This document shows, one piece after another, positions 1 to 9,534 of a stretch of DNA of 64,000 bases; within the stretch, counting starts at the first letter, position 1; each line of letters opens with the position of its first letter. This DNA comes from Gari tellinella. Taxonomy: Eukaryota > Mollusca > Bivalvia > Cardiida > Psammobiidae. The DNA is taken from positions 49,520,999-49,584,998 of the forward strand of contig OV277863.1 of the NCBI GenBank assembly GCA_922989275.2, given 5' to 3'. The notes beneath the pieces are model-generated. The model was not told the origin of the DNA, made no database searches, and worked only from the letters and a program-made list of their open reading frames with translations. A program made the translations under genes and the position numbers.

Positions 1-55
1 GGTTCCAATTTTGGGTCCCAGAAATCACGCCTTGTAAGCCCACATGCACATTCGA

Positions 56-303
56 AAAGAGTTATTCTTTTCCGTGTAAACGCATACGAAGCGCAAACGC
101 ATTGCAACAACATGTAGATAATCACAAAAGACACACCATTTTGAAAATTCTGACTATTCATTTAGATTTTACTGACAAACAATTTGGAGCCTGATTAAAA
201 AACTGGCATCGGATCAAGTGCCAAACTAGATTTATTTGCATAGCAAATAATGAAATTAGCATAAACATGTTAACTTGGGAAAGTATAATGTTGTGTCAAC
301 TGT
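56..303. mobile_element. Family A element, degenerate copy
   Basis: This is a decayed copy of the commonest element here. The left-end remnant (GTTATTCTTTTCCGTG), a diverged TTTGGAGCCTGAT arm and a right end reading TGGGAAAGTATAATG then CAACTGTA can still be followed. Confidence 0.55.
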
Positions 304-483
304 AGCTCAAGATTGATTTGTCATTGTCTTATGTTTGCCTTATTCAATGTGTACTTAATATGCATGGACATAACTTTAACCCTTTGGCCGCTACATAAAC
401 AATATAGTCTTCCTCACGTTTACAATCTGCAATCCTTATTGATTATGGTAAAGTTTTTATAGTTGCAGAAATCTAAATACGAC

Positions 484-566
484 TGTCAAACAGTTTGGAT
501 ACGGACTGGGCGCCAAGTTTATAAACGTCGTATGACCAGTATACATGTACAAACTGTTTGCTTGTT
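484..566. repeat. Degenerate H-type hairpin remnant
   Basis: Two arms survive: TCAAACAGTTTGGATACGG on the left and CAAACTGTTTGC on the right. The central GATCAGACGCCG core is largely lost. Confidence 0.4.
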
Positions 567-616
567 CGAGTAAAGTCGTTATTACTAAGCAAAGGGATAA
601 AACCACCACGTTACTC

Positions 617-832
617 AAGGTTGAAAACCCCTAATGAGATCGGGTAATGTTGATCAAATCTCAGAAACTTGCGTACAGGAATCGGTCTTTCTCGTCAATT
701 GTTGACCCGTTCCGAACTATGCTAAAGCACAGTTCGGAACAGATCGACAGCTGACGGGAATAGCCGATCGATATACGTAGAGTACCGATTTTATTCCGAT
801 CCCATTAAGGGTCCTCAACCTTAGTTCTTCGC
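617..832. mobile_element. Inverted-repeat element (family O)
   Basis: The termini AAGGTTGA and TCAACCTT start inverted repeats of about 26 bp (AACCCCTAATGAGATCGG against CCGATCCCATTAAGGGT). A second hairpin, GTTCCGAACT/AGTTCGGAAC, sits inside. No coding sequence. It lies just upstream of the proposed promoter of the DED-TIR gene. Confidence 0.6.
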
Positions 833-881
833 ACTGCCCTATCCCGTATGCATTTGGTTTGGAAACAGATAGGATTATGTT

Positions 882-980
882 CCGGAAGTGCCAAATAACT
901 CGTTGTCTGATTAGGGTACAGAAGTTACTGGTTGTTGACTGTATTTTTTGTTTGTTTTATTTATAGGTTGGTTATATAAA
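882..980 (+). promoter_or_regulatory. Candidate promoter of the DED-TIR gene
   Basis: A consensus ETS-type site (CCGGAAGT, 882-889) lies about 90 bp upstream of a TATA element (TATATAAA, 973-980). An initiator-like TCAGACC lies at 1010-1016. That TATA-to-initiator distance is a few bases longer than usual, so the true start may be anywhere in 1003-1012. Assignment to the gene downstream is inferred from orientation and proximity. Confidence 0.35.
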
Positions 981-1004
981 CGACAGGGAACAAAGAGCAG
1001 ACCT

Positions 1005-1058
1005 AATAGTCAGACCACACGTAGGGTAGCGGGAAATACTATTACCGGCAACATAACT
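1005..1058 (+). other. Candidate 5' untranslated first exon
   Basis: The stretch downstream of the TATA element ends at a strong donor, GTAAGTGT, starting at 1059. It has no ATG and contains stops, so it would be non-coding. It would splice either to the candidate exon at 2202 or to an unseen exon before 4551. Confidence 0.3.
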
Positions 1059-1193
1059 GTAAGTGTCTGTTTTAACTGACTCATTTCACAGCCAGTTTTG
1101 ACTATATAGTCGCTTATTCAAACAGTTTTGGATTCTGATCAGACGCCGGTATATGTAGAAATGATTTGAAGTTTATTTTGAAATGATAGTTTT

Positions 1194-1824
1194 CACTGGT
1201 TAGGAACTTGGTTACAGTGGGGCGAGGGTCCTTGCGACAGGTGGTATCGGAGTCCTGACTATACATGTTTCAGAGTCTCGTCGTGAAACAAAACTTGGCA
1301 CACTGAAGTGAACGCAAAAGAGATAATTAAAGGTCAAATTGACATAAACACTGTAAATCGTTATTGTCCACCATATAGTCCGATGTTTTACTAAGCGTCG
1401 TGCATGCTTAATTCGTTCCATTTATGGAATTTACGCTTGAAATAGTTAATAAAACGACGCGGTAATCAAGGTTTTTGTTCACAACGATCAATTCTTATAA
1501 GTGACTGCATAATTTCGCCTGCTATCAATGTTTCTGGCAAGATTAATACTTAAATTGCATCTTTGCAAGAGAATCACATTAAAAATATCGTATATCAATG
1601 AAATTTTCTGGATTTCAAGTGGTTAATAAGGTTACAGAGAATGTTACTCTTACCACGTTTTAATAAAGAATCCTTGTCATGAGGCTGTGTAAACTCGCTG
1701 AACAATTATTTGTTTACATATACACGCGAGAAAGAGTCATGACTCTCAAACATTTTTCGAAACGACCCCTATACCACCTGTCGCGAGGACCCTTGCCCCA
1801 CTGTAACCAAGTTCCTAACCAGTG
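1194..1824. mobile_element. 631-bp inverted-repeat transposon with 5-bp duplication (family P)
   Basis: Terminal inverted repeats of about 55 bp begin CACTGGTTAGGAACTTGG and differ at only a few positions. The element is flanked on both sides by GTTTT (1189-1193 and 1825-1829), a perfect 5-bp target duplication. The interior has no meaningful ORF, so it is non-autonomous. The superfamily cannot be assigned; 5-bp duplications occur in Transib, but the terminal heptamer does not match that group well. Confidence 0.75.
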
Positions 1825-1901
1825 GTTTTGATAACTGTTTTTAAGGCAGACGATAAAATGACATTGAAATGGTTATATCTGACGATATAATTTTGGCACT
1901 T

Positions 1902-2002
1902 AATACTACTACTACTACTATTACTACTACAACTACTGCTACTTCTACTACTACTACTACTACAACTGTTGCTGTTGTTGCTGCTACTGTTATTACTACT
2001 AT
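1902..2002. repeat. (CTA)n trinucleotide microsatellite, imperfect
   Basis: Interrupted ACT/CTA triplets grade into GTT/GCT triplets at the right end. Serine-rich and valine-rich ORFs in this stretch are simple products of the repeat. Confidence 0.85.
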
Positions 2003-2201
2003 AATTTCGTCTGGCGTTAAACGTCTCGCTTTGTATGTGCACCAATAGTTAGGAATAACTTTGATATTTCCTTTTAAGAAAACTCGACGCAAACGGAATG
2101 CAAACTGTACACAAATTACTATTGTTTGGGAAATGTTGACCATTTATTAATATTTACATTCACCCTATAAAGCCTTTATGTAATCGTATTAAAAATTGCA
2201 G

Positions 2202-2314
2202 GTCATCCCTCAATGAATCTACAAATCGAAACTGGTTCCAGCTAGTTAGAAAGATGATGAAGTCTCTGCCTGAGAGATACCGACCTAGCGACCAGCTAAT
2301 GGTTTCTATGGCGT
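2202..2314 (+). other. Candidate upstream exon (uncertain)
   Basis: An acceptor (AAAAATTGCAG) is followed by an open frame reading NWFQLVRKMMKSLPERYR before a stop at 2320. A plausible donor, GTAATT, starts at 2315. Two ATG codons lie at 2254 and 2257. Joined with that donor, the frame does not fit the DED exon at 4551; only a weak GTTTCT donor at 2302 gives the correct phase 0. It may be a real start-bearing exon with an intermediate exon missing, or chance. Confidence 0.18.
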
Positions 2315-2378
2315 GTAATTAGGCTGAAATAAACATGCGCGACCTATTCATTTAAAAAAAAAATGCTTTACCTAAGAA

Positions 2379-2545
2379 ATAAAAATTTCATACCAGTGTG
2401 CTATCGTGCAATCGAACACTGGTAGGGGTTGAGATGCGTAGTAATTAAATCACGAGGCCTTTAGGCCGAGTGATTTAATTACAAGCATCTCAACGACTAC
2501 CAGTGTTCGATTGTTCGATAGAACACTGGTATGAATTTTTTATTT
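2379..2545. repeat. Long palindrome (about 80-nt arms)
   Basis: The sequence folds back on itself from AAAATTTCATACCAGTG to CACTGGTATGAATTTTT. The centre is CACGAGGCCTTTAGGCCGAG. The arms have only a few mismatches and small offsets. No ORF is supported. Confidence 0.75.
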
Positions 2546-2739
2546 CGATTCTAACACATAATTTAACCTTAAATTGCACCGAATTAACGGCGCTACATTT
2601 CTTGGCGTACGCATTTTCGACGCCACATGACGTCACGTTAGAACGTTTAGCGCGTGAGTGTTCTACTGAAAATTCGATCACCGAGACGGTCCTTCTTCGC
2701 TTATATAGGGGTGTGGGCGAGGTGTGTTAGAATAATAGA

Positions 2740-3041
2740 TACAGTACTGAACCTTATTAAATTAAATTGATAATCGCAAGCGAATTGCCATCGAATTGCC
2801 ATCGAATCGCGCGCTTCAAAAAACAAATCCTACGTTTGAATGTTTTACGCGAATTTCCGAAGCGGTTGTGACAAAAATGGAATCGAAAACAATACCGAAG
2901 GCGTATTTGCGAACATTTGTGAGATACACCATTCAAGAAAACCTACCGAGGGTAAAGTTAGTACTTTGAATCGCAAGCGAATTGCCATCGAATTGCAAGC
3001 GAATCGCAAAAATTGTTAATTTAATAAGATTCAGTACTGTA
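2740..3041. mobile_element. TA-flanked MITE with ACAGTACTGAA ends (family M)
   Basis: The left end TACAGTACTGAACCTTATTA and right end AATAAGATTCAGTACTGTA are inverted repeats of about 30 bp flanked by TA. The interior has short repeats of CGCAAGCGAATTGCCATCG. The TA flank suggests a Tc1/mariner-type target site. Confidence 0.65.
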
Positions 3042-3313
3042 TTTAGTTGCATTGATTATTTTTAATGTCTTATAATTGTTCGTTAAGCACACAGCGACAG
3101 TTTCCTGGGTAAAAACTTGACTTTGTAATCAACTTCGAAATATGTATTTTTGGACTACTTTTCACACCGTATATTATAGAGATCGAATGGCTGTTACATC
3201 CAGGATTACATCTATCAAACCTATTTGGCCGGTATATGATATGATCATATAATGAAAACAAATCTGGTCAAAATACACATTAAATGGACAAGACAGAACA
3301 TCAGAATATAAAT

Positions 3314-3470
3314 ATAAGGAATAAACAACATATTTTTGCCGTTCACTCGGTATGAACACATTAGCTTCGCAGGGTAAGTTTATCGTAAACGTGTGTTTAC
3401 GAAGCTTATCCCCTGTGAAGCTAATGTGTTCATACCGTCATGAACGGCAAAAAGATGTTTATTCCTATAA
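3314..3470. repeat. Long palindrome (about 70-nt arms)
   Basis: The arms run inward from GGAATAAACAACATATTTTT and outward to AAAAAGATGTTTATTCC, each carrying the half GGTATGAACACATTAGCTTC. A donor-like GGTAAGTTT inside the left arm is part of this hairpin and is not taken as a splice site. Confidence 0.75.
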
Positions 3471-3633
3471 TACCTGATTTGCAAACAGTGTAGAGCTTAC
3501 ATGCTCAGTTTCTGTATTGTACATGTATCCTGACTTTCGAAGTACATCTCGTTTTTACTCTATTCAACTCCAACTCGCTTCAATCGTACACACCCGTCTC
3601 TCACAGTTAGCCCTTTACTCCATAGTTTTGCCA

Positions 3634-3925
3634 GGGGGCCTCCGTGGGTCTAGTTGTACATGTAAATTCTCTGTGACTTATCTCTTAGTTTCTCACCGCT
3701 GTGGGTTCGAACTTCGAATTTCGGTCGGGGCATTCGGATATTTCATGTGGTGAAACCTTCCAGCTGGCGTGCGGTTTACCAATTGCCTATTTGTGCCTGA
3801 AACAGTGCATAAAGGACTTCTGGGGTCTTCCTCCACTTGTAATTGAGCTGGACGTCGCGATAAAACCAGAGTACTGTTAAAAGCGACATAAAATCATAAC
3901 AATTAAAATCAAATATAGTTTTGAA
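3634..3925 (+). mobile_element. tRNA-derived SINE
   Basis: The head contains a pol III B-box-like GGTTCGAACTT at 3714-3724 and an upstream A-box-like TGGGTCTAGTTG. The tail carries TGGACGTCGCGATAAAACC, then AGCGACATAAAAT. Fragments of the same tail recur at 6196, 56404 and, reversed, at 60735, which confirms a dispersed SINE. It resembles bivalve V/Meta-type SINEs, but the family was not confirmed. Confidence 0.7.
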
Positions 3926-3983
3926 GAAGGGTGGCCACTTAAAACAGATTGAAATTAAAGCGAAATGCGTTTTCAGGTGCAAT

Positions 3984-4140
3984 TTGCTTTACTTTCAGCC
4001 TGCTTGAAGCTACCATCTGCTAGGCTAAAGAAAACATTTCTTATTGTACATGTTCTTGACTGTATGAATTGGAACTATTTTTTTCAGCAGAGAAATACAC
4101 TAAATGTGCTAATAGGGACGTATATGGGGTAATGGGTTGA
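3984..4140. mobile_element. Family B element, right half
   Basis: It starts inside the hairpin (TTGCTTTACTTTCAGCCTGC) and continues to the right-end motif GGGGTAATGGGTTGAA. The left half is missing, replaced by the SINE tail just upstream. Confidence 0.6.
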
Positions 4141-4271
4141 AACATAGATATGTCACTGTAAAGTACAGGTAGATCTACGTTCAACGTGAGCGAGTGTGGG
4201 TTTGTCGAAAGAAAACGTTTAAGGTATCGGGACACGGCAGTATTTTTCAAAAATCGACAGACGGTTTACTG

Positions 4272-4521
4272 TACTGTGGAGAAAACGTTATTCTTTCCGG
4301 TTTAAACGCAAACGAAACGCAAACGCATTGTAATAAATTAGAGGATTTGACAACTTTTTGGTAATTCTAAATCTTCTTTTTATCTGAGTGGCAAACAGTT
4401 TGGAGCCTGATCAGACTCCGGGTTACCCTTTGTCTGATCTGGCTCCAAACTGTTTGCAATTGGAATGGTAAATTTAGCGGAAACGCTTTTATTTGGAAAT
4501 AGTAACGTTTTTTCCACTGTA
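4272..4521. mobile_element. Family A element in the intron before the DED exon
   Basis: The ends ACTGTGGAGAAAACGTTA and CGTTTTTTCCACTGTA are TA-flanked, and the central hairpin CAAACAGTTTGGAGCC/GGCTCCAAACTGTTTG is intact. The right end stops 29 bp before the splice acceptor, so the intron keeps only a short host-derived 3' end. Confidence 0.85.
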
Positions 4522-4550
4522 AGCTGTACATTGTCTCTTGTCTATTTCAG

Positions 4551-4744
4551 TCCATTAACGATCTAGAGAATTCCTTCTTCAGAGGTATCGACAGAACAGC
4601 AAGATTGACACAAACACAGATTCAGCAACTTAAATACTTCTTAAAAAAAGCTGTAGGTGATAATGTGCAGCAGTTGACAGACACTGAGAATCTTGAAGAC
4701 ATTCTTCATCTGTTACGACGTCTAGATCTCATACAGCCGAGCAG
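4551..4744 (+). CDS. DED-TIR adaptor, exon encoding DED helices 1-4
   Basis: This internal exon encodes 64 codons plus two bases. It is bounded by TCTATTTCAG and a GTTTGT donor. The product reads as the first two-thirds of a death effector domain: helix 1 with FFRGIDRTA, helix 2 with TQIQQLKYFL, then LEDILHLLRRLDLIQPS. The pairing of QLKYFL with LLRRLDLI is typical of DED proteins such as FADD and initiator caspases. The trailing AG pairs with the leading G at 8386 to restore an arginine codon, so the frame continues across the intron. The exon has no in-frame ATG, so the start codon lies upstream. DEDs recruit other DED proteins into cytosolic death or signalling complexes; a role here is inferred from the fold alone. 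Without a profile search, a DED is more likely than a CARD or death domain but not proven. Confidence 0.75.
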
Positions 4745-4754
4745 GTTTGTTTTT

Positions 4755-4914
4755 ACTGTGGAGGAGACGTTATTATTTAAGAAATGAACTGATTTTTTCG
4801 GCGTTCAAGCGAAATGAACGATAGAAAATTATCGGCAAATACCATGGTTAATTTGCTGATAATTTTCTGTTGCCCATTTCTCTTGAACGTCGAATGAAAA
4901 AACAGTTCATTTCT
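4755..4914. repeat. A-type terminus plus family F hairpin
   Basis: Nine bases past the donor, ACTGTGGAGGAGACGTTATT resembles a family A left end. It runs into a foldback whose arms are GAAATGAACTGATTTTTTCG and CGAATGAAAAAACAGTTCAT. A second copy of this foldback is at 12306-12452. Confidence 0.6.
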
Positions 4915-5084
4915 TATATTTACAATATATTTGCTGTAATTTCTAACATTAAATAAACATTTTGTTAGTACGCATGTAAGTTTAATCCATATTTGAAGTG
5001 GATAACACGAATAATGTGTACCCTATAAGGAACAGCCATGACCGATTTACTGAAGCTGTGTACATTCGAAAGCAGAAAAACAAG

Positions 5085-5190
5085 TATAGGTTAGACCATG
5101 GTTGCAAGCGAATAAACGATATAGTTCGAGGGGGCGTAGCCCCCGAGAACTATGTCGTTTATTCGCGCGCAACCATGGTCTAACCTATTT
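5085..5190. repeat. Palindrome with GC-rich centre
   Basis: The arms carry TAGGTTAGACCATGGTTGC and GAATAAACGATATAGTTC, each repeated in reverse. The centre is GAGGGGGCGTAGCCCCCGAG. The few mismatches suggest recent formation. The small ORFs across it are palindrome products. Confidence 0.75.
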
Positions 5191-6005
5191 AGCACTGGCT
5201 TGGGCTCGAGGAAAACAAGAAAACCATTCGTTTCTGATTTCTGTTTTAGACGAAAAAGTCATTTTGTTTGTAATATTTTACTAAAATTGAAAGGTTATTT
5301 CAAATGATAAGTTTGAGACATTAAGCATGCTTTAACACCAACATAAATAACGCTTATTGAAGCTCTATATGTAAGCACAATACATTAGTAATTGTCTTTA
5401 AAGTCTAGGTCTCACTGTACATAATAAAACGTTATGAAGCGTGTGCAGTTCACCTCTGACCTCAGCTGTTTTTAGAATTGTGACGTCAAATTGCCTTGAG
5501 ATGACGGAAGCGAGGAATAAGTCAACAGTTTGTTACTTATTCCATGGTTTGTTGAAATAAACGATATATTCACAGGTTTTTGAGGCATCTGATTGGCCGA
5601 GAGCTCCAAGCCATGTGCTAAATTCCATTGTTTACATTCTAAGGCAATAACTTGACAGTTTGGCGCGAAAAATGTCGATTTTTGACGTCAGAGGAAGTGA
5701 CGTCATTTTAAAGTAGGATGAACATGTCGTTTTTTTGTCATAAAGAAACGCAGATAGCCGCTGTCTAAAAGGCAGATTCTTATGTCAATTTTCTTGCAAT
5801 GTATCTCATTTATAAAAAAAGAATATTGGTCGGGAATCATGGTTTCCACTAGTAGGAAGGCATAGATCGGTTAAGAATAACTTTTGAAAGAATCCGCCAA
5901 ATGTTTGCTGTCCCAAGTTCCAAAGATTAATTCGCGAATGAAAACTGCATATGCCCCGCCTCCCCTTCGAAACTTTTCCACAAGTCCCGCCCTCTAGAAA
6001 AGTGA
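5191..6005. other. Intronic stretch without recognisable feature
   Basis: AT-rich sequence between the two DED exons. No ORF, splice pair or clear repeat was recognised. Confidence 0.5.
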
Positions 6006-6059
6006 TGTTTATACGAAATGAACATCCTGCTTGTCAATGGAATTGAATGGGGCGATTGT

Positions 6060-6275
6060 AAATATTTTCCCAATAAACACGTCAAAACTTGTCAAACAGT
6101 TGTTATATTTTGCATTGAAGTGCATTGCGTTTGCGATTTTTTTGCATCTAAATTGGAAAGAATACCATCTTCTCCACTGTACTTGCTTATCCATTGGCTG
6201 CTGGTGTCTTCTTCCGCCTGTAATTTGCTCGACGTTGCAATATAACTGAAATATCGTTAAATAATGTAAAATATT
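6060..6275. mobile_element. Family A right half joined to SINE tail
   Basis: Sequence from the A interior ends with GGAAAGAATACCATCTTCTC then CACTGTA (to about 6181). It is followed by a SINE tail fragment, CTTCCGCCTGTAATTTGCTC with CGTTAAATAATGTAAAAT (about 6196-6273). Confidence 0.5.
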
Positions 6276-6659
6276 CGTCTAGCACAGTTCATGCTACATT
6301 TGTACATGTGTATGATTTCGTCTGTTAAAATCTTTTGTCAGCTTTTATTGGTAAAAGTCGGCAGTTTATGCCCATTATGAATTAAGAAACATTTATATGA
6401 GTGTCAAATAGTTTGAATCCGGATCAGATGTCGTGTAACACGGTGCTTGATAAGCTTGTGCAGTGAGGGGCTTAATTTTGGCGTGACTGGCATCTACATG
6501 TCGAGGTATATTCCAGATAAACTGTCAATTATTCGTTGTCAGATATGGTTTTCTTGTAATCGATTTTAAGCAATGTTTTGTTTTGTTTTTTAAATTGGCA
6601 GATGCATTTTTAAGGCAAACCCAATATTCTATCATGACAAAAAAATGGCAAAAACAAAA

Positions 6660-6915
6660 GACAGGGACAAAGAGAGACAGACAGAGACACAGAGAGACAT
6701 ACATACAAGCAAGGGACTGACAGACAGATAGACATACAGACCAGTCAAGGAAAGAGAGATACATTGATGGAGAGAGAGAGAGAGAGATAGATAGATAGAT
6801 AGAGACAGAGACAGATACAGAGACAGGGAGAGACATAGAGAGAGAGAGGGAGAGAGAGAGAGGGAGAGACACAGACAAACAGACAGACAGACAGACACAG
6901 ACAAACAGACAGACA
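6660..6915. repeat. GAGA/GACA/GATA microsatellite
   Basis: Long runs of GAGAGA, GACAGACA and GATAGATA units. The serine/leucine-rich minus-strand ORFs here are repeat artefacts. Confidence 0.95.
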
Positions 6916-6929
6916 TACTTATCTGTTGT

Positions 6930-8385
6930 ACTCTCATTAGACCTGACATATGACTATGTTCTAATCACAATTCAATTTCGTCAGGGGTTGTGCTGTCTGC
7001 AGATATTATGATTAAGTTCGCATCTGCTCAATATTAGGGTCTGCTCTGCTTCTTATATCATCAGTTAAGAGTGTATGAAAGTCATGAATTTGGGAAATTT
7101 TCAAAGCATATGAAAATACTCTATGATGGTTTTGTATTGAAGAGCTTTTTAAGATGAATGAAAAAAAGAAAAAGTTTTCATTTTGGCGAACAACTTTTGG
7201 CTTAACGGAAATGTGAAATTTACCCCACCCACTATTTCTTATTTTATCCTTTTCAAACAGCCCGCTTCAATAAAATCCATTTCAAATGAAAACAAATATG
7301 ATAATTTGGTTTTGTGTTATTTATTTTCTGTCTATGGTAGTATTTCTTCATACGAAAACAAATTTAAGAGAAAACAGGCTCCAAATGTGAAATTTACAAA
7401 GCTCTAAAAATCATCAATATGGTACTTTTTGGTAAATTTTGTAAAGGGAGATAAGTCTTTTTTTCTTTAATAACTCAAATATTTCAACACCGTCCTTTCA
7501 ATTTCTTTTCATATTTTGAACTACCTTAGTATAGGCTTTCATCTGGTAGAATATAAGAAAAAGTTTAATACTAGAACTATTTCATTTTCAAACTTTTTTA
7601 CTTTTTTCAAAAAATAAAAAATCTAATAAAATCATGCAATATAAAAAGAATATGTTTGATATTCAAGGATCCATATTGGTAAAACCTGGTGCCTGCTTTG
7701 TCTAAATTTAGTTTCTATATGTGAAAATACCACCATAGACATGAGATAAATAAATAAAACCCAAATTACAATGTTTGTTTTGTTTGTTGAAATAGATTTT
7801 ACTGAAGCTTGTACTCTGAATGGGTATAGTTTTAAAAAAAAAAGTCCAAATTTGACACACCTTTTTCAAATCGCTGTAGCTCAAAAAGAAGGACACCACC
7901 ATATTTTTTTTCATTTTTTCATTCATCATAAACAGCTTTTCGATAAAATCAATGATAGAAAAAAAGTTTAATATTTTGAAAAAATCGCTTATGGGTTTGA
8001 TACACCCTCTCAAGAACTGTTTATGACCTGACATGACCTGTTAAACTCATTGACTTCTAAACTTGTGCTCAACTCCCCTTTCCTATAATGTCAAGTCAAC
8101 CTTTCACCATATAGGTTTTTTTTTTTTTCAAAATATAATTCAAACTTACAAAAAGGATATACCCTTTCAGAGGACTCCTATGAACCCTCTGATCTTGGTC
8201 TACCCTGTTCGCATAGGACATATTTTTTGTTAAAAATATACTGTATGCAAATGACACATGTTTGAGACATTTAGGGTCAATGACAATAATTTAGAATTAC
8301 CAAAATGAAGAAATACTTAATGAAGAGTAAATAACGTGACCCTATTGAGTTCCCCATATTTGACAAACACTTTATTTTATGATAG
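6930..8385. other. AT-rich intron without recognised feature
   Basis: Poly-A/T-rich sequence with many short runs of A. No exon with good borders was seen. It may contain an old unclassified repeat, since several sentences of sequence look low-complexity, but no termini were found. Confidence 0.5.
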
Positions 8386-8510
8386 GTACCGGTTGATTTT
8401 GACAATCTTAGAAAACTCTGGTATAGGTGTCAATGTTGAACGCTTGACGTTCCATGTAAATGGTCTCCAGCTGGCTGTCGGTGACATCGAGAAAGCATTA
8501 TTACCAAGAG
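8386..8510 (+). CDS. DED-TIR adaptor, exon encoding DED helices 5-6 and linker
   Basis: This exon of 125 nt is bounded by TTTTATGATAG and GTATGT. It completes an arginine codon from the previous exon, then reads YRLILTILENSGIGVNVERL and runs through GDIEKALLPR. The YRLILTILENSG segment matches the position of DED helix 5, and the rest would be helix 6 plus a linker of about 25 residues. It ends with one base (G), and the TIR exon begins with GT, so the junction codon is glycine. Both junctions of this exon are therefore in frame, which is strong internal support that the three exons form one gene. The donor is followed at about 60 bp by another family A insertion. Confidence 0.75.
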
Positions 8511-8572
8511 GTATGTCATTGATAGCCCTGTCTGTCTTTTCCAGTTTCGTACCTCAATTCGTTACAGTGGAC

Positions 8573-9039
8573 ACTACTATACTTATTTTAAAAACACGCC
8601 TTTACGCTTTAACAATTATATCTTTTGCAAACTGTTTGGAGTCTGCTCAGACACCGGGTAACCATGTGTCTGATAATGCTTCAAACGATTTGCAACCCAG
8701 TTTAAATTGCACCATATACACTGTGTACATTTATTGTATTGCGTTTGCATTTCGTTTCGTTTAACCCTTTACCTGATAGCCTATTTCTAGAATTGAAAAT
8801 AGGTTACTACTTAAAGCAGGTTGAAAGTAAAGCAGAATGCGCTTAAGGCGCATTCTGCTTTACTTTCAGCCTGCTTTAAGCTATCCTGTGCTAGAATATA
8901 TTAAAAATTTTCCCTATAATATATATTAAATTATTAGATTGGAACTATTTTCTTCAGCGGATGAATAAATCAGATTCGCTAAAAGTCGCTTCTATGGGGT
9001 AAAGGGTTAAACGTAAAAAGTAACGTCTACTTCATTGTA
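8573..9039. mobile_element. Family A element split by a family B insertion
   Basis: The left end TACAGTGGACACTACTATAC and a diverged hairpin (CAAACTGTTTGGAGTCTGCT) lead to TTTCGTTTCG. The copy resumes after the insertion with AACGTAAAAAGTAACGTC and ends at TTCATTGTA. Removing the insert restores the GTTTAAACG motif typical of family A right ends. Confidence 0.7.
8761..9010. mobile_element. Family B element, complete, nested in family A
   Basis: The element runs from TTAACCCTTTACCTGATAGC to GGGGTAAAGGGTTAA. It has an exact TTAA duplication at both edges and CCCTTT/AAAGGG termini, as expected for piggyBac-type miniature elements. The core hairpin carries AAAGCAGGTTGAAAGTAAAG and its reverse around AATGCGC. 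Confidence 0.85.
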
Positions 9040-9172
9040 CAAAGTATTGAATGCATTACTTTCCCAACGAGTTTCTTGAAAACTGAAAATTCAGAGTAGG
9101 ATAAACGGAATCACTGCACGTTTGACCGAAACATAACCACAATACAATCAGTGCTGAAGACTTATTGCAGTC

Positions 9173-9471
9173 TACAGTGCTCCCTTCCTACAATGTCCCT
9201 CCCAACAACGATTCCCTCCATACATGGACTTTTGTCCCAGTTTCTTAAACAGAACAGTTATGTCCAACCTATTCACGGTTGCAATGTCGTCTGCTTAAAA
9301 TGGTTGTCTTCTGTTTTTCTCAAAGTTACAAAATAGACATGTTGACGAATTTGATCTGGATTAAATCTGTTTGCAAATGTAAGCCAATTTTCCTCCCTAT
9401 AACGACTCCCTCCTAACAACGCACACGATTATTGTCTCCCATTGGATGGCGTTGTAGAGAGGAAAGCTGTA
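9173..9471. mobile_element. Family C element, complete
   Basis: The TA-flanked ends are ACAGTGCTCCCTTCCTACAA and GTTGTAGAGAGGAAAGCTGT. The interior repeats the phrases CTCCCAACAACGATTCCCTC and CTCCCTCCTAACAACG. It lies in the intron between the DED and TIR exons. Confidence 0.7.
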
Positions 9472-9534
9472 ATTGCTAAAATCTTTGTCGTTTGATCAGA
9501 CTCCCAGAAAATATACCCTGCAACTATAGTGGTA

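Noticed and set aside
1194..1824. Transib/RAG-like element, from the 5-bp duplication and CAC-starting ends
   Set aside because: The first seven bases do not fit the CACWRTG consensus and no transposase is present.
1815..2143. ORFs rich in serine/asparagine or valine
   Set aside because: They are translations of the CTA repeat.
3366..3375. ATG-initiated mini-exon ending at GGTAAGTTT
   Set aside because: The donor-like site lies inside a long palindrome and is explained by it.
6525..6949. Serine/leucine-rich minus-strand ORFs of 105-117 codons
   Set aside because: They are translations of a GAGA/GACA microsatellite.
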